This document shows, one piece after another, positions 21,994-31,592 of a stretch of DNA of 64,000 nt. This DNA is from Dehalococcoidia bacterium (GTDB lineage Bacteria > Chloroflexota > Dehalococcoidia > UBA2979). Each line of letters starts with the position of its first letter. The stretch's first letter is position 1. The stretch covers positions 248,001 to 312,000 of the forward strand of contig JALOAL010000002.1 of the NCBI GenBank assembly GCA_023228825.1, given 5' to 3'. Both the position numbers and the translations under genes were made by a program. The notes below the pieces were generated by a model. That model was not told the origin of the DNA and did not search any database. It saw only the letters and a program-made list of their open reading frames with translations.

Positions 21994-22872
21994 ATGGCCA
22001 AGCGAAACCCGCTGTATGACTTCAAATGGTGCCCCGGCTGTGGCGACTTCGGTGTGAAGGTCGCGCTGGAGCAGGCGCTCGTGGGCCGCATGGCGGAGCG
22101 CAACGAGTCCATCGAGAACACCGTGATCGTGGCCGGCATTGGCTGTTCCGGGAACATGGTGCACATGATGGAGGGCCCGCAGCCCTTCGGCATCCACGGC
22201 ATCCACGGCCGTGCGCTGCCCATTGCCTACGGCATCAAGTCCGCCCGCCCGGACCTGAACGTGGTGGTGGTCGCCGGCGACGGAGACTTCCTCTCCATCG
22301 GTGCGGAGCACATTGGCCCGCAGGCGCGCCGCAACCTGGACATCACCGCCGTGATCATGGACAACGGCATCTACGGCCTGACCAAGGGGCAGGCCTCGCC
22401 CACCACGGAGATGAACGTGGTCACGTCCACCACTCGCTTCGGCAAGTTGGACGACAAACTCAACCCGTTCCTCTTCTACCTCGGCGCGGGCGTGCCGTAC
22501 CTGCGCTCCCAGTTGTCGTCGCGCGTGAAGGACCTGGCCAGCGACATCAAGGAGGCCATGGAGTACCCGGGCTTCTCGATCGTCCACGTCCAGTCGCCCT
22601 GCACCACGTACAACGACACCTACTCGCTCCTGAAGGGCGACGCGAAGAAGGGCATTGAGCCCCTGGCGTACCCGCTTGGTGACGACCACAACGCCGAGGA
22701 CATCACCGCTGCGGCTAACCTCGTCCGTGACCGTCGCATTCCCATCGGCATGATCTACCGCCACGAGGGCGAGCCGGTGGCGGCGCACCAGCGGCTGGCG
22801 GACGCCAAGGAGCGCGCGAACATTGAGCAGGCCAGCGTGGAGCAACTGCTCACGGCCATGACCATCGCCTAG
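21994..22872 (+). CDS. korB: 2-oxoacid:ferredoxin oxidoreductase, beta subunit
   Basis: 292 residues. CPGCGDFG (about 13-20) supplies Cys ligands of the iron-sulfur cluster. The thiamine diphosphate motif starts at GDGDFLSIGAEH (about 88-99) and continues to DNGIYGLTKGQ (about 122-132). LDDKLNPF and the Cys in QSPCTTYND (about 200) match the family. It forms an operon with the fused gamma-alpha gene and ends in a strong terminator. Specificity for 2-oxoglutarate rather than pyruvate is inferred from the two-gene fused layout. Confidence 0.9.
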   Translation: MAKRNPLYDFKWCPGCGDFGVKVALEQALVGRMAERNESIENTVIVAGIGCSGNMVHMMEGPQPFGIHGIHGRALPIAYGIKSARPDLNVVVVAGDGDFLSIGAEHIGPQARRNLDITAVIMDNGIYGLTKGQASPTTEMNVVTSTTRFGKLDDKLNPFLFYLGAGVPYLRSQLSSRVKDLASDIKEAMEYPGFSIVHVQSPCTTYNDTYSLLKGDAKKGIEPLAYPLGDDHNAEDITAAANLVRDRRIPIGMIYRHEGEPVAAHQRLADAKERANIEQASVEQLLTAMTIA

Positions 22873-22897
22873 CGTTGGGCGATACTGGCGACAACCG

Positions 22898-22923
22898 CGA
22901 GGGCGGCCACCCGGCCGCCCTCG
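22898..22923 (+). terminator. Rho-independent-type terminator after korB
   Basis: CGAGGGCGGCC (22898-22908), loop ACCC, GGCCGCCCTCG (22913-22923): a perfect 11-bp stem followed by TTGCTGT. It starts 26 bp past the korB stop. Confidence 0.8.
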
Positions 22924-22956
22924 TTGCTGTCCGGTTGATGTCTGGGGGAGAACGCG

Positions 22957-23448
22957 ATGGCCATCCAACGCCACGTCACGGTGGAGCGCGTCCGGCTCAA
23001 ATTCGCAGCGGCCCACATGGCGACGCTGGGCGAAGAACTGGAGCCGCTGCACGGCCACAACTACCTGGTGCGCGCCCGCGTGGAGGGCGACCTGACGTCT
23101 GACCGCTGGGTCATCGACTTCTCCCAGTTGAAGGCCTACGTGCGCGACGTGTGCGACCACCTGGACCATCACTTCCTCCTGCAGCGGACCTCCCCCCTGC
23201 TCGACATCACCGAGCACGAGGCTTCCTGGGCGGTGCGTTTCGGCGACCGCGAGTACGTGTTCCCGAAGGAGGACGTGGTGGCGCTGCCCATTGAGAACAC
23301 CACGGCGGAACTGCTGGCGGAGTACATCGCCGAGACCGTCCTTGAGCGCCTGCGCGAACACGGCCACGCGAACATCCGCCGCATCGCCGTGGACGTGCAG
23401 GAGATGCCCGGCCAGGCCGGGGGCTACGCGAGGGACGTCGAGTCGTGA
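22957..23448 (+). CDS. 6-pyruvoyl-tetrahydropterin synthase family (QueD-like)
   Basis: 163 residues. The zinc-binding His pattern is visible: AAHM (about 20) and HGHNY (about 34-38). The DFSQLKAYVRDVCDHLDHHFLL segment (about 54-75) contains the catalytic DHxxL-type region, and ENTTAELLAEYI with the C-terminal Glu (VQEMPG) completes the fold. It probably makes 6-carboxytetrahydropterin for queuosine or a related pterin. No other queuosine gene is nearby, so a different pterin role is possible. The next gene overlaps by four bases. Confidence 0.85.
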   Translation: MAIQRHVTVERVRLKFAAAHMATLGEELEPLHGHNYLVRARVEGDLTSDRWVIDFSQLKAYVRDVCDHLDHHFLLQRTSPLLDITEHEASWAVRFGDREYVFPKEDVVALPIENTTAELLAEYIAETVLERLREHGHANIRRIAVDVQEMPGQAGGYARDVES

Positions 23449-24101
23449 GGCTGTTCGGCGCGGGCAGTCGTTCCGGCCTCGAGGCCACGGTCGCCGCGAT
23501 CCTGGTCGGCCTCGCGTGGGGCATCTTCTGCTGGTGGGGGGACGACTCGCGCTGGACGCTGATCAGAGGCGCCGCGAACGTGGCCGGCCCCTGGCTCGTC
23601 ATCGCGTTCTGGGCCGGCACGCAGTCCCCGCGCTGGCAACGCAGCGCGCTGCTGGGGGTGCTGGCGATGGTGGCGGCGCTCGTCGGCTACTACGCCAGCA
23701 TCGAACTGCTGGACGCGGCGCAGGCGTCCAACCGTATCTCGCTGGAGGCCGCGCTCTCGTGGGCGGTGGTGGCCGTCCCGGTGGGCCTCGTGTGCGGCGC
23801 CGGCGGCGCCTTCTGGCGACACGGGCGCTGGCAGGGCACGCTGGCGGTGGGACTGCTGGCCGGCGCGCTCTTCGGCGAGGGCCTGCTGCTGCTCCGCGAG
23901 ACGAACTGGAATGCCCTGGAGTACATGGCCGTCCCCATCGCGGAGGTGACCGTCGCGTTCGCCCTCGTGGTGGCGCTCCTGGACCGACGCGAGGCCCTCC
24001 GAGCGGTGCTGGTGGCGGGCGCCAGCGGAGCGTTGGCGCTGGTGATGATGGAGGCGGCGATGGTGGAAGTCCGGACACGACTGGGCGATGTCATCCTGTA
24101 G
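23445..24101 (+). CDS. Integral membrane protein of unknown function
   Basis: 218 residues from a GTG overlapping the previous TGA. About seven hydrophobic segments with short loops and Ala/Leu/Val-rich helices. It resembles DUF6518-type membrane proteins in size, but I cannot confirm a family. Translational coupling to the pterin synthase gene is probably incidental. Confidence 0.7.
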   Translation: MRLFGAGSRSGLEATVAAILVGLAWGIFCWWGDDSRWTLIRGAANVAGPWLVIAFWAGTQSPRWQRSALLGVLAMVAALVGYYASIELLDAAQASNRISLEAALSWAVVAVPVGLVCGAGGAFWRHGRWQGTLAVGLLAGALFGEGLLLLRETNWNALEYMAVPIAEVTVAFALVVALLDRREALRAVLVAGASGALALVMMEAAMVEVRTRLGDVIL

Positions 24102-24187
24102 CACCACGCCTGTGAGTCGCCGTTGGCGCTTCGTTTGACAGCCAGATCGCCCGGACTACGATCGGATGTGAAGAGGAGGTCTCTGCC

Positions 24188-24733
24188 GTGCAGATCGACT
24201 GGGAAGAGACCATCAACAAGATCTTTGGGGATGTGGTCTCCTGCCCGCGATGCGGGCAGGACCGGGAGATGCTCGTCATCGGTTACTCCCGCAAGCCCTC
24301 CCTCAATGGGTACGCCCCCCGCCACCGCAACTGCCCGCGCGGCGAGGAGTGCGACGCGCGCAAGTTGATCACGCTCTGCGAGGAATGCGCCCGCACGGAG
24401 GGACTGCACGGGACGCCCGGCGACGCCATCCAGGCGCTCGAAACCTACATGCTCGACTGCCGCCGCGACCTGGAGGAGTCCCTGGACTACCTGGCCGAGT
24501 ACTGGCGGGACGACTACGAACTCTCCCCGGACGAGGTGGACTCCAACCTGGAGGATGTGGACCCGGACGTCTTCCGCGAGGAGACGCAGTGGCGCCAGCG
24601 GCTGGAGGAGGAATACCTCCGCTACCACCGCGAGTTCCGCGACCGCAAACGCCGCATCCCCACTCCCGGTTGGCGTGCCGAATACGCCGAGGAGATCCGC
24701 GCCCTGGGGTACGACACCCTCCTGGGCGACTGA
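24188..24733 (+). CDS. Cys-rich acidic protein of unknown function
   Basis: 181 residues from GTG 24188, with AAGAGGAGG upstream. An N-terminal zinc-finger-like part has CPRCG (about 19), a central pair of Cys (NCPRGEEC) and CEEC (about 64-67). The C-terminal 110 residues are a very acidic helical region rich in Glu, Asp and Arg. It may be a cytosolic metal-binding protein. Not recognised. Confidence 0.65.
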   Translation: MQIDWEETINKIFGDVVSCPRCGQDREMLVIGYSRKPSLNGYAPRHRNCPRGEECDARKLITLCEECARTEGLHGTPGDAIQALETYMLDCRRDLEESLDYLAEYWRDDYELSPDEVDSNLEDVDPDVFREETQWRQRLEEEYLRYHREFRDRKRRIPTPGWRAEYAEEIRALGYDTLLGD

Positions 24734-24747
24734 GGCGCCCCGGCACG

Positions 24748-25137
24748 GTGAGCGCCCTTCCAGCATCACGCCCCCGGCTCGGTGGCCCACTTCTGTACGC
24801 ACTCCTGGCGCTGGCCGTCTTCCTGCTGGCGGGACTCGGCGGTTATGTCTACCTGCATGAGCCCCCGCGCGACACGCTGACCGTCGACATCCAGGCCACT
24901 CCCGCCCCGCCTTCCACCACCGTCGCCGGCTCTGTGGTCGCCGTGGACGGTACGTCCGTGACACTTGCCATGCCCGATGGCCGCCAGGTCACACTGACGC
25001 TCCCGGCAGACCTGCCCGTGGAGGATCTCGCGAGGCTGGGGGCCGCCCTGCCGGAGGGGGCCACGGTCAACGTGGGCGTGGACCACACCCGCTTCGGCCA
25101 GGTGCTCACCGGCATCGTCTGGATCGAGGCGTCCTGA
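24748..25137 (+). CDS. Membrane-anchored small beta protein
   Basis: 129 residues from GTG 24748. One N-terminal membrane segment (about 14-34, LLYALLALAVFLLAGLGGYVYL) is followed by an extracytoplasmic OB-like strand region (about 52-129, TTVAGSVVAVDGTSVTLAMPDGRQVTLTL). The longer open frame upstream is antisense noise over the previous gene. It is coupled by TGATG to a similar anchored protein. Confidence 0.65.
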   Translation: MSALPASRPRLGGPLLYALLALAVFLLAGLGGYVYLHEPPRDTLTVDIQATPAPPSTTVAGSVVAVDGTSVTLAMPDGRQVTLTLPADLPVEDLARLGAALPEGATVNVGVDHTRFGQVLTGIVWIEAS

Positions 25138-25592
25138 TGGGCGCGATGAGCAGCCGCCTCCTCACGCTGGGCGCGATCGCGGGCCTCGTGCTGGCGGGCG
25201 TCGGCGGAGCGTTCGCGGGGATGCAACTGGCGGAGCGCGCCAACACGCCCGGCACCCAGACCGTTGCCATGGAGGCGCCCGCGAGCGCGCCCGTGCACGA
25301 CATCGCGTTGCGCTCCGCCGCCGGCTTCACCGGCTTCGAACAGGACGCGCTGGGCGGCCAGGTGACGCGCACGGGCTCCGCAGCGCCCGCCTCCGACGGG
25401 ACGTTCGAGGTGCGCTCCGGCGGCGCGACCATGACCGTCGCCACCACCTCCACCGTGCGTCTCTACCGCATCGATGCGAGCGGGCGGCCGCTGACCGAGG
25501 GCGACGTGGTGGTGATCCGCGTGGACGAGGCCGGCGCCCCCGTGGCCGCGCTCCGCATCCCGCCCGACCTCCGCGAGGGCGACGCCCGCTAG
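25137..25592 (+). CDS. Membrane-anchored or exported small protein
   Basis: 151 residues with an N-terminal hydrophobic segment (about 9-30) and a strand-rich outer domain containing repeated TVRLYRIDASG-type strands. It shares its A with the TGA of the previous gene. Design and position suggest a pair of related envelope proteins. Unknown family. Confidence 0.65.
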   Translation: MGAMSSRLLTLGAIAGLVLAGVGGAFAGMQLAERANTPGTQTVAMEAPASAPVHDIALRSAAGFTGFEQDALGGQVTRTGSAAPASDGTFEVRSGGATMTVATTSTVRLYRIDASGRPLTEGDVVVIRVDEAGAPVAALRIPPDLREGDAR

Positions 25593-25676
25593 GCCTGGGG
25601 CCGAGACCCACCGGTAGCCCCCGCTTCGTGGCGATCCGGGCGAGCGGTGTGGGAAGGCATGGCGGGGCAGCAGCCC

Positions 25677-28600
25677 TTACTGCGTGACGCGCAACTCGAT
25701 CGTCGGGGAGCGGCGCATGGAGGTGGCCCAGGCGAGCAACAGGCTCGCCAGCACGACGCCCACGAGGATGCCGAGGCCGGCGCCGAGGATGCCCCAGTCC
25801 GTTGCCAGCACGAAGGGCGGCACCACGGGGTCGCCGTCCTCCGTGACGTTGAGGAACCCCAGCATGATGCGGGCCACCCGGCGGCCCACCAGCGCACCCA
25901 CGACCGCCCCGGCAATGAGCACCGTGCCCCACTCCAGCAGGAGCGCGCGCAGGATCTCGCCTCGCGAGGCGCCCACGGCCCGGAGCACGGCGAACTCACG
26001 GGCACGGCTTCGCGCTCCCACCACCATGGTCACCACGAACCCCACGGCGCACAGGCCCAACACCGCCACGAACGCCACCCCGAGGATGCCCGAACCCGAG
26101 GCCTGCAGCGTGGGGTCAGCCGCCGCCGTCCCCACCGTGCGAGCCTGCAGCACCCAGCCGAAGTCCACCTGCGGCTGCGCTCGCCCGGCGCGGAGATCCT
26201 CCGCCAGCGCGACTTGCGCCCCCAGCGGCGTGCCGGGCTGGAAGTCGACCCACACCTCGTTCGGGTAGTCGTAGATGTCCAGGTCCACCAGGCCAGCGGC
26301 GTCCTGCAGGTGTTCCAGGTTGACGATCACCAGAGCGTGGTCAGGGTTCAGGGTGGGGAAGTAGTCCACCAGCGCACGCACGTTCAGCGGCACCTGCACC
26401 TGGCTGAACTGCGCCACGCCCTGCCCCGCGCCGTCCACGCGGAACTCGCCCAGGGCGCGCGTGTTCATCAGCACGGAGAGAGGGATGGCCGGATCCCCCG
26501 GCGCCAGCACCCGTTTCCGAGGCGTGATGAGGGGCGACCACGTCCAGCGCAGGGCCTGCGTGCCCTCGAATGCGGCGTCCGTCGTCACCTCGAACGTCTC
26601 CTCGGCGTCGGTGGCGCGGTGCATCGTCCAGCGGAGCGGGCCCTCGAAGTCGTCGAGGAGTTCGCGCTCACCCCCGGCCCGCACCACGGTGAGCGCGTCC
26701 AGGGTGAGGGAGCCCGCGATGCGCAGGTTCTGACCGGTGCGGTCGGTGATGATGAAGCCGGCGAAGGTCACGGGGCGTGCGCCGAAGCCGATCTCCGCGC
26801 GCCCGGTCATCCACCCGTCCCCGTCCGGCAGGAACTCCAGCGGGCGGCTGGTGTAGGCGCCGTTGGCGTTGCGGTAGCGCGCCTGGACGAAGAGGCGTTC
26901 CGGCGTCTCCGTCTGTACGAGCACCTCCAGCGCCTCGGCGTCCTCGGGCAGGACGTACCCACCGCCGGGCGGCACGTCGCTCTGCAGCAGGCGCATGAGC
27001 GCGTCCAGGGGCTGCTCCGCGAAGTCCTCCCGCCACCACAGCGTCTCCTGCGCCATGGCCGGGGCGATGGCCAGCAGCGGGACCTCCCGGCCCGTGGGGG
27101 CGCGCAGGGTGCCTCGGATCACGCCCTCGACGGCCGCCACGGCCTCGTGGCCGCGCAACTCCTCGACCTTGGCGGCCGCGGCTCGGTCCCGCGGGTCGTA
27201 GAGGCTGGCGCGCAGGTCCACGCCGGCGTCGTAGCGGGCCCGCTGCGTCAGCGAGAGGTCCACCGTGGGCCCGTAGGACGCGGCGAACGTGCCCACTGCC
27301 ACGGCCATGATCACCAGCAGCGCCACCCGCGCGTACGAGGCAGGAGCGCGCCCCGCCCTCCGGAGCCCGATCGCGGCGGCCATGCTGCGGAAGAGCAAGA
27401 GGATGCGCACGGCCAGGCGCACCAGCGGCGGGTAGAAGCGGAGCACCATCAACGAGACCGCCGCGGTGATGGCGAGGGGCGCCGCGAGCAGTAGCGGATC
27501 GCTCGACCAGCCGCCAACTGCGTCCGGGTCGAAGACCGAGCCGCGCTGGTTCAACTGCCAGAGGAGCAGGCCGGCCAGCAACACGAAGCCGAAGTCCAGG
27601 AAGTAGCGCTGGACCAGGTTGCGCTCGGCAGGCCGCGACTCCTCCCGCTTCACGTCCACGATCCCGCGGCGCACCACGATGAACGAGGGCAGCAGCACGG
27701 CCAGCAGCGACAGCGCCGCCCCACCGACCGCCAGCAGGTACGCCTCCGGGCTCACGGTGGCCGGCAGCAGTTCGCCCCCCGTGATCGCCTCGAACGTGGG
27801 GGTTACGCCCAGCAACGAGACCACGGCCGAGGCGAGCCACGGGGCGATGAGGAGCGCCGGCAGGGCGAACGCCAGCCCCTCCACGAACGAAAGTCCCACG
27901 AGTTGGGTGGTGGTGGCGCCCCGGCTGCGGTACACGCCGATCTCGGACTGCTGCCGCTCCAGCAACATCGCCATCACCATCATCACGTAGTAGACGACGA
28001 TGCCCACCACCTGCAGCAGCACCACCAGCAGCGGCACGGCGGAGAAGGACTGCGCGTTGCGGAAGCCTCGAAGCGTGTCCAGCACCTCGGTGCGCGCGGG
28101 GGCCACATGGCCCAGGCCGCCGCGTACGTCGTCCAGCCACGCTTCCATGTCCTCCACCGCGTAGGCCACCTCGCCCAGGCCGATGCGGGAGGTCTCCACA
28201 TACACGCCAGACCGATGGGAGGAGCCTGTCTCCGGCAGCAGCGCCCGGAAGGCGTCATCGAACTGATCCTGGGTGGTGAGCATGAGCATCTGGCCGATGC
28301 CCTGGAAGACCATGCCGCGCGTGGGGTCGCCCTCGTCCACCTCCTCCAGGCGCGGGTGCAGCGGCTCGTCGGCCACCTCGAACGTGCCGTTGAAAATGGT
28401 CCAGCGTGCGTCGTCCGCGTCCTCCGGGCGCACGAAGCCCACCACGGACGCCTCGACCGAGGTGGAGACGCGCGTGGTGGGCCGGCACCGGACTTCCTCC
28501 ATGGCCTGCTGCGGGTCGTCGGACGGCGGGATGTTCGGACAGTCGGTGAACCGCACGGACTGGAGGCGTACCGTGTCGCCGAGGGCGGCGTGGCGCTGGA

Positions 28601-29135
28601 AGCCGTCCAGCAGCACCACCTCCGGCCGGTCTGCGGCCCCCACGGCGCCAGGCAGGCGCCCCTCCACCACCTCGACATGCTCCTCCCAGCCGCCGAGGTA
28701 GTAGACGAAGCCGCCCCACGGCTGGCGCAGGGGATCGTCGGTGCGCTCGGTGACGGTCACGGGCGCGGCCACGGCGTGGTGGTCGGGGAAGGTGACGTCG
28801 AAGCGGTGGGTGCGGTCCTCCGTCAGCACCGAGTCGCCCAGCCAGCCCAGCCGCGCCTCCGTGATCTCGTCAATGGCGTGCGCGCTCGCATGGTCCCGGG
28901 CGTCACCCAGCAGGAACGGGTTCACCTCCACGTAGGTGAGGGCGTCTCGGGGCTGCGAGAGTTCGCCGTCCAGCCGGAAGCGCAGGCCCAGGTCCGACAT
29001 GGAGGTGGCGTAGATCGGCGTAACGGCCAGCAACGTCGCCGCCACCAGCACACCGAGGGCTGCGACGAGCATGAAGCGCCAGCCGGCTCGGAGCCGCCGG
29101 ATCGCGAATCGCCAGCCAGCAAACAGTTCCGTCAT
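25677..29135 (-). CDS. Large FtsX-type ABC transporter permease
   Basis: 1,152 residues. An N-terminal membrane helix (about 17-40) is followed by a long outer domain (about 45-360), a first FtsX-like membrane bundle (about 375-620, with VVLLQVVGIVVYYVMMVMAML), a second large outer domain (about 640-1000) and the final FtsX domain (about 1015-1150, GARSRAREFAVLRAVGASRGEI). The arrangement matches MacB/LolE-type permeases enlarged by outer domains, as in lipoprotein- or peptide-related exporters. No ATP-binding partner gene is adjacent, which is unusual; it must be encoded elsewhere. Confidence 0.88.
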   Translation of the reverse strand: MTELFAGWRFAIRRLRAGWRFMLVAALGVLVAATLLAVTPIYATSMSDLGLRFRLDGELSQPRDALTYVEVNPFLLGDARDHASAHAIDEITEARLGWLGDSVLTEDRTHRFDVTFPDHHAVAAPVTVTERTDDPLRQPWGGFVYYLGGWEEHVEVVEGRLPGAVGAADRPEVVLLDGFQRHAALGDTVRLQSVRFTDCPNIPPSDDPQQAMEEVRCRPTTRVSTSVEASVVGFVRPEDADDARWTIFNGTFEVADEPLHPRLEEVDEGDPTRGMVFQGIGQMLMLTTQDQFDDAFRALLPETGSSHRSGVYVETSRIGLGEVAYAVEDMEAWLDDVRGGLGHVAPARTEVLDTLRGFRNAQSFSAVPLLVVLLQVVGIVVYYVMMVMAMLLERQQSEIGVYRSRGATTTQLVGLSFVEGLAFALPALLIAPWLASAVVSLLGVTPTFEAITGGELLPATVSPEAYLLAVGGAALSLLAVLLPSFIVVRRGIVDVKREESRPAERNLVQRYFLDFGFVLLAGLLLWQLNQRGSVFDPDAVGGWSSDPLLLAAPLAITAAVSLMVLRFYPPLVRLAVRILLLFRSMAAAIGLRRAGRAPASYARVALLVIMAVAVGTFAASYGPTVDLSLTQRARYDAGVDLRASLYDPRDRAAAAKVEELRGHEAVAAVEGVIRGTLRAPTGREVPLLAIAPAMAQETLWWREDFAEQPLDALMRLLQSDVPPGGGYVLPEDAEALEVLVQTETPERLFVQARYRNANGAYTSRPLEFLPDGDGWMTGRAEIGFGARPVTFAGFIITDRTGQNLRIAGSLTLDALTVVRAGGERELLDDFEGPLRWTMHRATDAEETFEVTTDAAFEGTQALRWTWSPLITPRKRVLAPGDPAIPLSVLMNTRALGEFRVDGAGQGVAQFSQVQVPLNVRALVDYFPTLNPDHALVIVNLEHLQDAAGLVDLDIYDYPNEVWVDFQPGTPLGAQVALAEDLRAGRAQPQVDFGWVLQARTVGTAAADPTLQASGSGILGVAFVAVLGLCAVGFVVTMVVGARSRAREFAVLRAVGASRGEILRALLLEWGTVLIAGAVVGALVGRRVARIMLGFLNVTEDGDPVVPPFVLATDWGILGAGLGILVGVVLASLLLAWATSMRRSPTIELRVTQ

Positions 29136-29284
29136 GGGCGCGGCGAGTGTAGCCGGAACCCCGGCTGTGTTGGCACGGGCGCCGCGCTAGCAGGCAACAC
29201 CCCTCGCTGTTACGTTGAGGCGCGTCCTGACGCACCTGACGGCGCCCGAGTGGGGCGCCGTGACCATGATTGATGGGAGCCAGA

Positions 29285-29506
29285 ATGCCTGCACCGTGGA
29301 GCGCCTACGCGGAGGTCGTGGACCACATCTTCCGGGTCGCGCCGGAGGCCACACCGACTCGCTCCGACTTCCTGGACATCTGCTACGCCAACGACATCGA
29401 AGACGACGTGATTGATGGCTTTGACGCCCTGCGTGAGGGTGTGATGTTCAACAACGCGGACGAGGTGAAGGCCGCCCTCCAGCAGGCCGGTCAGATCGCC
29501 GAATAG
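29285..29506 (+). CDS. Small acidic protein of unknown function
   Basis: 73 residues, helical and acidic (DFLDICYANDIEDDVIDGFDALRE). The ATG at 29285 has GGGAG upstream and is preferred over a TTG five codons earlier. The next gene starts directly after its stop, so the two form an operon. It has the look of DUF2795-like small proteins but is not confirmed. Confidence 0.6.
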   Translation: MPAPWSAYAEVVDHIFRVAPEATPTRSDFLDICYANDIEDDVIDGFDALREGVMFNNADEVKAALQQAGQIAE

Positions 29507-30343
29507 ATGACGGACGGTCCCGTGGACGCCCTGCGGGAGCAGGCGCGCGAGTGGGGCCGCGCCCTCCTCGCCGCGCCGCCGTGGGCTGGCGTGTCTGACC
29601 GGGTGACGCTGCTCCTTGTGGATCCGCCCGCCGGCCTGGACGACGCCCCGGCGACGGGCGGGCTGACGTTCTGGCTCACCCTGGACGCCGAGGCCGCCCG
29701 TTCCCTCTCGCCCGAGTACCGCACGCCGCTGACCTCCGACCGAGGCGTCTACGAACGCCCTCGAGTCCCCGCCGGCGCCCCACGCGTGGCGCTGGCGGTG
29801 ATGACGGACGAGGCGCTCCACCGGCTCCTGCAGGGCACCTCGCGGCCGTCCATGGAAGCCCGGTGGCAGGCGCGCCACTCCGAGGCGGTCTCTGACCGTC
29901 TGCGCCGGGCCGAGCAGTACGCCCTCCGCGCCGGCCTGCTCCCGGACGAGGCGCCGGAGCGGGTCAGTCGCACCCTGTGGCTGGAGGCCGTCACGGCCGC
30001 CCGAGGGCTGGACGGCATCGAGACCTCGCCCGCGGGCATCCTTGCCGGCGCCGGTGAGGTGACGGCCGCCCTCTGCCGCCTCGCCTGCTTCGAGGATGGC
30101 GGCGCCTATCCTCCCGCGGCCCACCTCCGCGCCGCCGCCCGCCAGACCCGCCTGGGACGGCGCATCGCCACCTGGCTGGACGACCTGCCTCGCGCCGTCG
30201 GTGGCGACGAGGCGGCCTCGCGCCGCGTGGTCAGCGCGCGTGACCAGGTGCTGGAGGAAGCCCGCACGGTCCTGGGCGAGCGCTACCGCGACCGTCACTG
30301 GCTGCGCGAGCCCGAGGCCTTCACGCTCCGACCACCCCGCTGA
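29507..30343 (+). CDS. Protein of unknown function, possible nucleotidyltransferase-like
   Basis: 278 residues with no signal peptide or membrane helix. A strand-helix N-terminal half (VTLLLVDPP, GLTFWLTLDAEAARSL, PRVALAVMTDEALHRLL) precedes an all-helical C-terminal half. The pattern resembles toxin-antitoxin or kanamycin-type nucleotidyltransferases with a helical tail, but I cannot see the GS-x10-DxD motif, so the function is left open. It begins immediately after the previous stop. Confidence 0.6.
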   Translation: MTDGPVDALREQAREWGRALLAAPPWAGVSDRVTLLLVDPPAGLDDAPATGGLTFWLTLDAEAARSLSPEYRTPLTSDRGVYERPRVPAGAPRVALAVMTDEALHRLLQGTSRPSMEARWQARHSEAVSDRLRRAEQYALRAGLLPDEAPERVSRTLWLEAVTAARGLDGIETSPAGILAGAGEVTAALCRLACFEDGGAYPPAAHLRAAARQTRLGRRIATWLDDLPRAVGGDEAASRRVVSARDQVLEEARTVLGERYRDRHWLREPEAFTLRPPR

Positions 30344-30347
30344 CGCC

Positions 30348-31592
30348 ATGCCCCTCCGTGCGGACGACGTGGCCTTCCTGCTGACGCCGGAGGGCGCGCG
30401 CGTGGCGACCGAGGCCGCGCGTGGGCTCGCCGAGGACACGGCGCCGCTCGCGCTCCTCGAGCGCTTGCGGCGGGAGGTCGGCACGGAAGGGGCTCGAGCC
30501 GCGCTCTGGCTGGCGGAGGGCCGCCGGTCTGCCGCGCCGAAGTTCCCGGACGCCCACCGCCTGTACTTCGACCGTGAGTCCGCCGAGCAGGCGACCAGCG
30601 AGGTCGTCGCCCGGCACACGGCCCGCCGCTTCGAGGGCGCTCGGCGCGTGGCCGACCTCGGCTGCGGCGCCGGTGCGGACACCCTGGCGCTGGCCGGGGC
30701 CGCGCCCGTGCTCGCGGTGGACCGCGATGCCGGCCGCGTGGCGCTGACCGCCGCCAACGCCGCCGCACGAGGTCTCCAGGGCCGCGTAGAGGCCGTGGAG
30801 GGCGACGTGGGCGCCCTCGCCCTGCCCGCGGAGGTGGATGCCGTCTGGCTCGACCCCGCGCGCCGAGATGCGTCCGGCCGCGTGCTCGACCCGGAACGAT
30901 GGAGCCCGTCACTGTCCGAGACGCTGCGCATCGCCTCCGGCGTCACGCGCGCGGGGATCAAAGTCGCGCCCGGCATCGACCTGGCGGCGGCGCCAGCGGG
31001 CGCGGAGGTGGAGTTCATCTCACTCGACGGTCGCCTCGTAGAGGCAGTTCTCTGGCTTGGCGAGGCCGTGACCGCGCCTCGACGCGCGACCGTGCTCCCG
31101 CCCGGCGACTCGCTGGAGGGCGAGGCGGACGCCGGGCGCACCCCCGTGGGAGAGCCGGGCCGCTACCTGTACGACCTGGACCCGTCCGTGGGGCGCGCGA
31201 GCCTCGTCGACGTGCTGGCGGAGCGCCTCGGTGCGTGGCTGCTGTCGCCGGACGTGGCCTACCTGTCTGCGGACCAGCCCCAGGACTCCCCGTTCGCGCG
31301 CCGCTTCCGCATCGAGGCGTGGCTACCGTTCTCGGAGCGCCGCCTGCTGGAGCGGCTGCGCGAGTGCGGGGCCGCGCGCGTCGAGGTGATGCGCCGGGCA
31401 TCGCCGGTGGAGACGAACCCGCTGGAGGTGCGCCTGAACCGCGCCCTCAAGGCTCATAAGGCCCAGAGAGCCGAGAAGCCGCAACAGGCCCGGAGCGCCG
31501 GGGGAACGCAGAAGGGCGACCGCGTGCTCACGGTCGCCCTCACACGAGCCGCCGGGCAGCACGTGGCCATCATCGCGGAGCGCGAGCGGTAG
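30348..31592 (+). CDS. SAM-dependent methyltransferase with THUMP-like domain
   Basis: 414 residues. An N-terminal helical part (about 1-95) is followed by a class I Rossmann methyltransferase: motif I VADLGCGAGADTLALA (about 101-116), the acidic strand-2 end VLAVDRD (about 120-126), and VDAVWLDPARRD (about 160-171), which holds the DPPY-like motif IV. The C-terminal THUMP-like region (about 300-414) agrees with bacterial PG_1098-type proteins. An RNA substrate is likely but unproven. The ATG at 30348 follows the previous stop by 4 bp. Confidence 0.8.
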   Translation: MPLRADDVAFLLTPEGARVATEAARGLAEDTAPLALLERLRREVGTEGARAALWLAEGRRSAAPKFPDAHRLYFDRESAEQATSEVVARHTARRFEGARRVADLGCGAGADTLALAGAAPVLAVDRDAGRVALTAANAAARGLQGRVEAVEGDVGALALPAEVDAVWLDPARRDASGRVLDPERWSPSLSETLRIASGVTRAGIKVAPGIDLAAAPAGAEVEFISLDGRLVEAVLWLGEAVTAPRRATVLPPGDSLEGEADAGRTPVGEPGRYLYDLDPSVGRASLVDVLAERLGAWLLSPDVAYLSADQPQDSPFARRFRIEAWLPFSERRLLERLRECGAARVEVMRRASPVETNPLEVRLNRALKAHKAQRAEKPQQARSAGGTQKGDRVLTVALTRAAGQHVAIIAERER

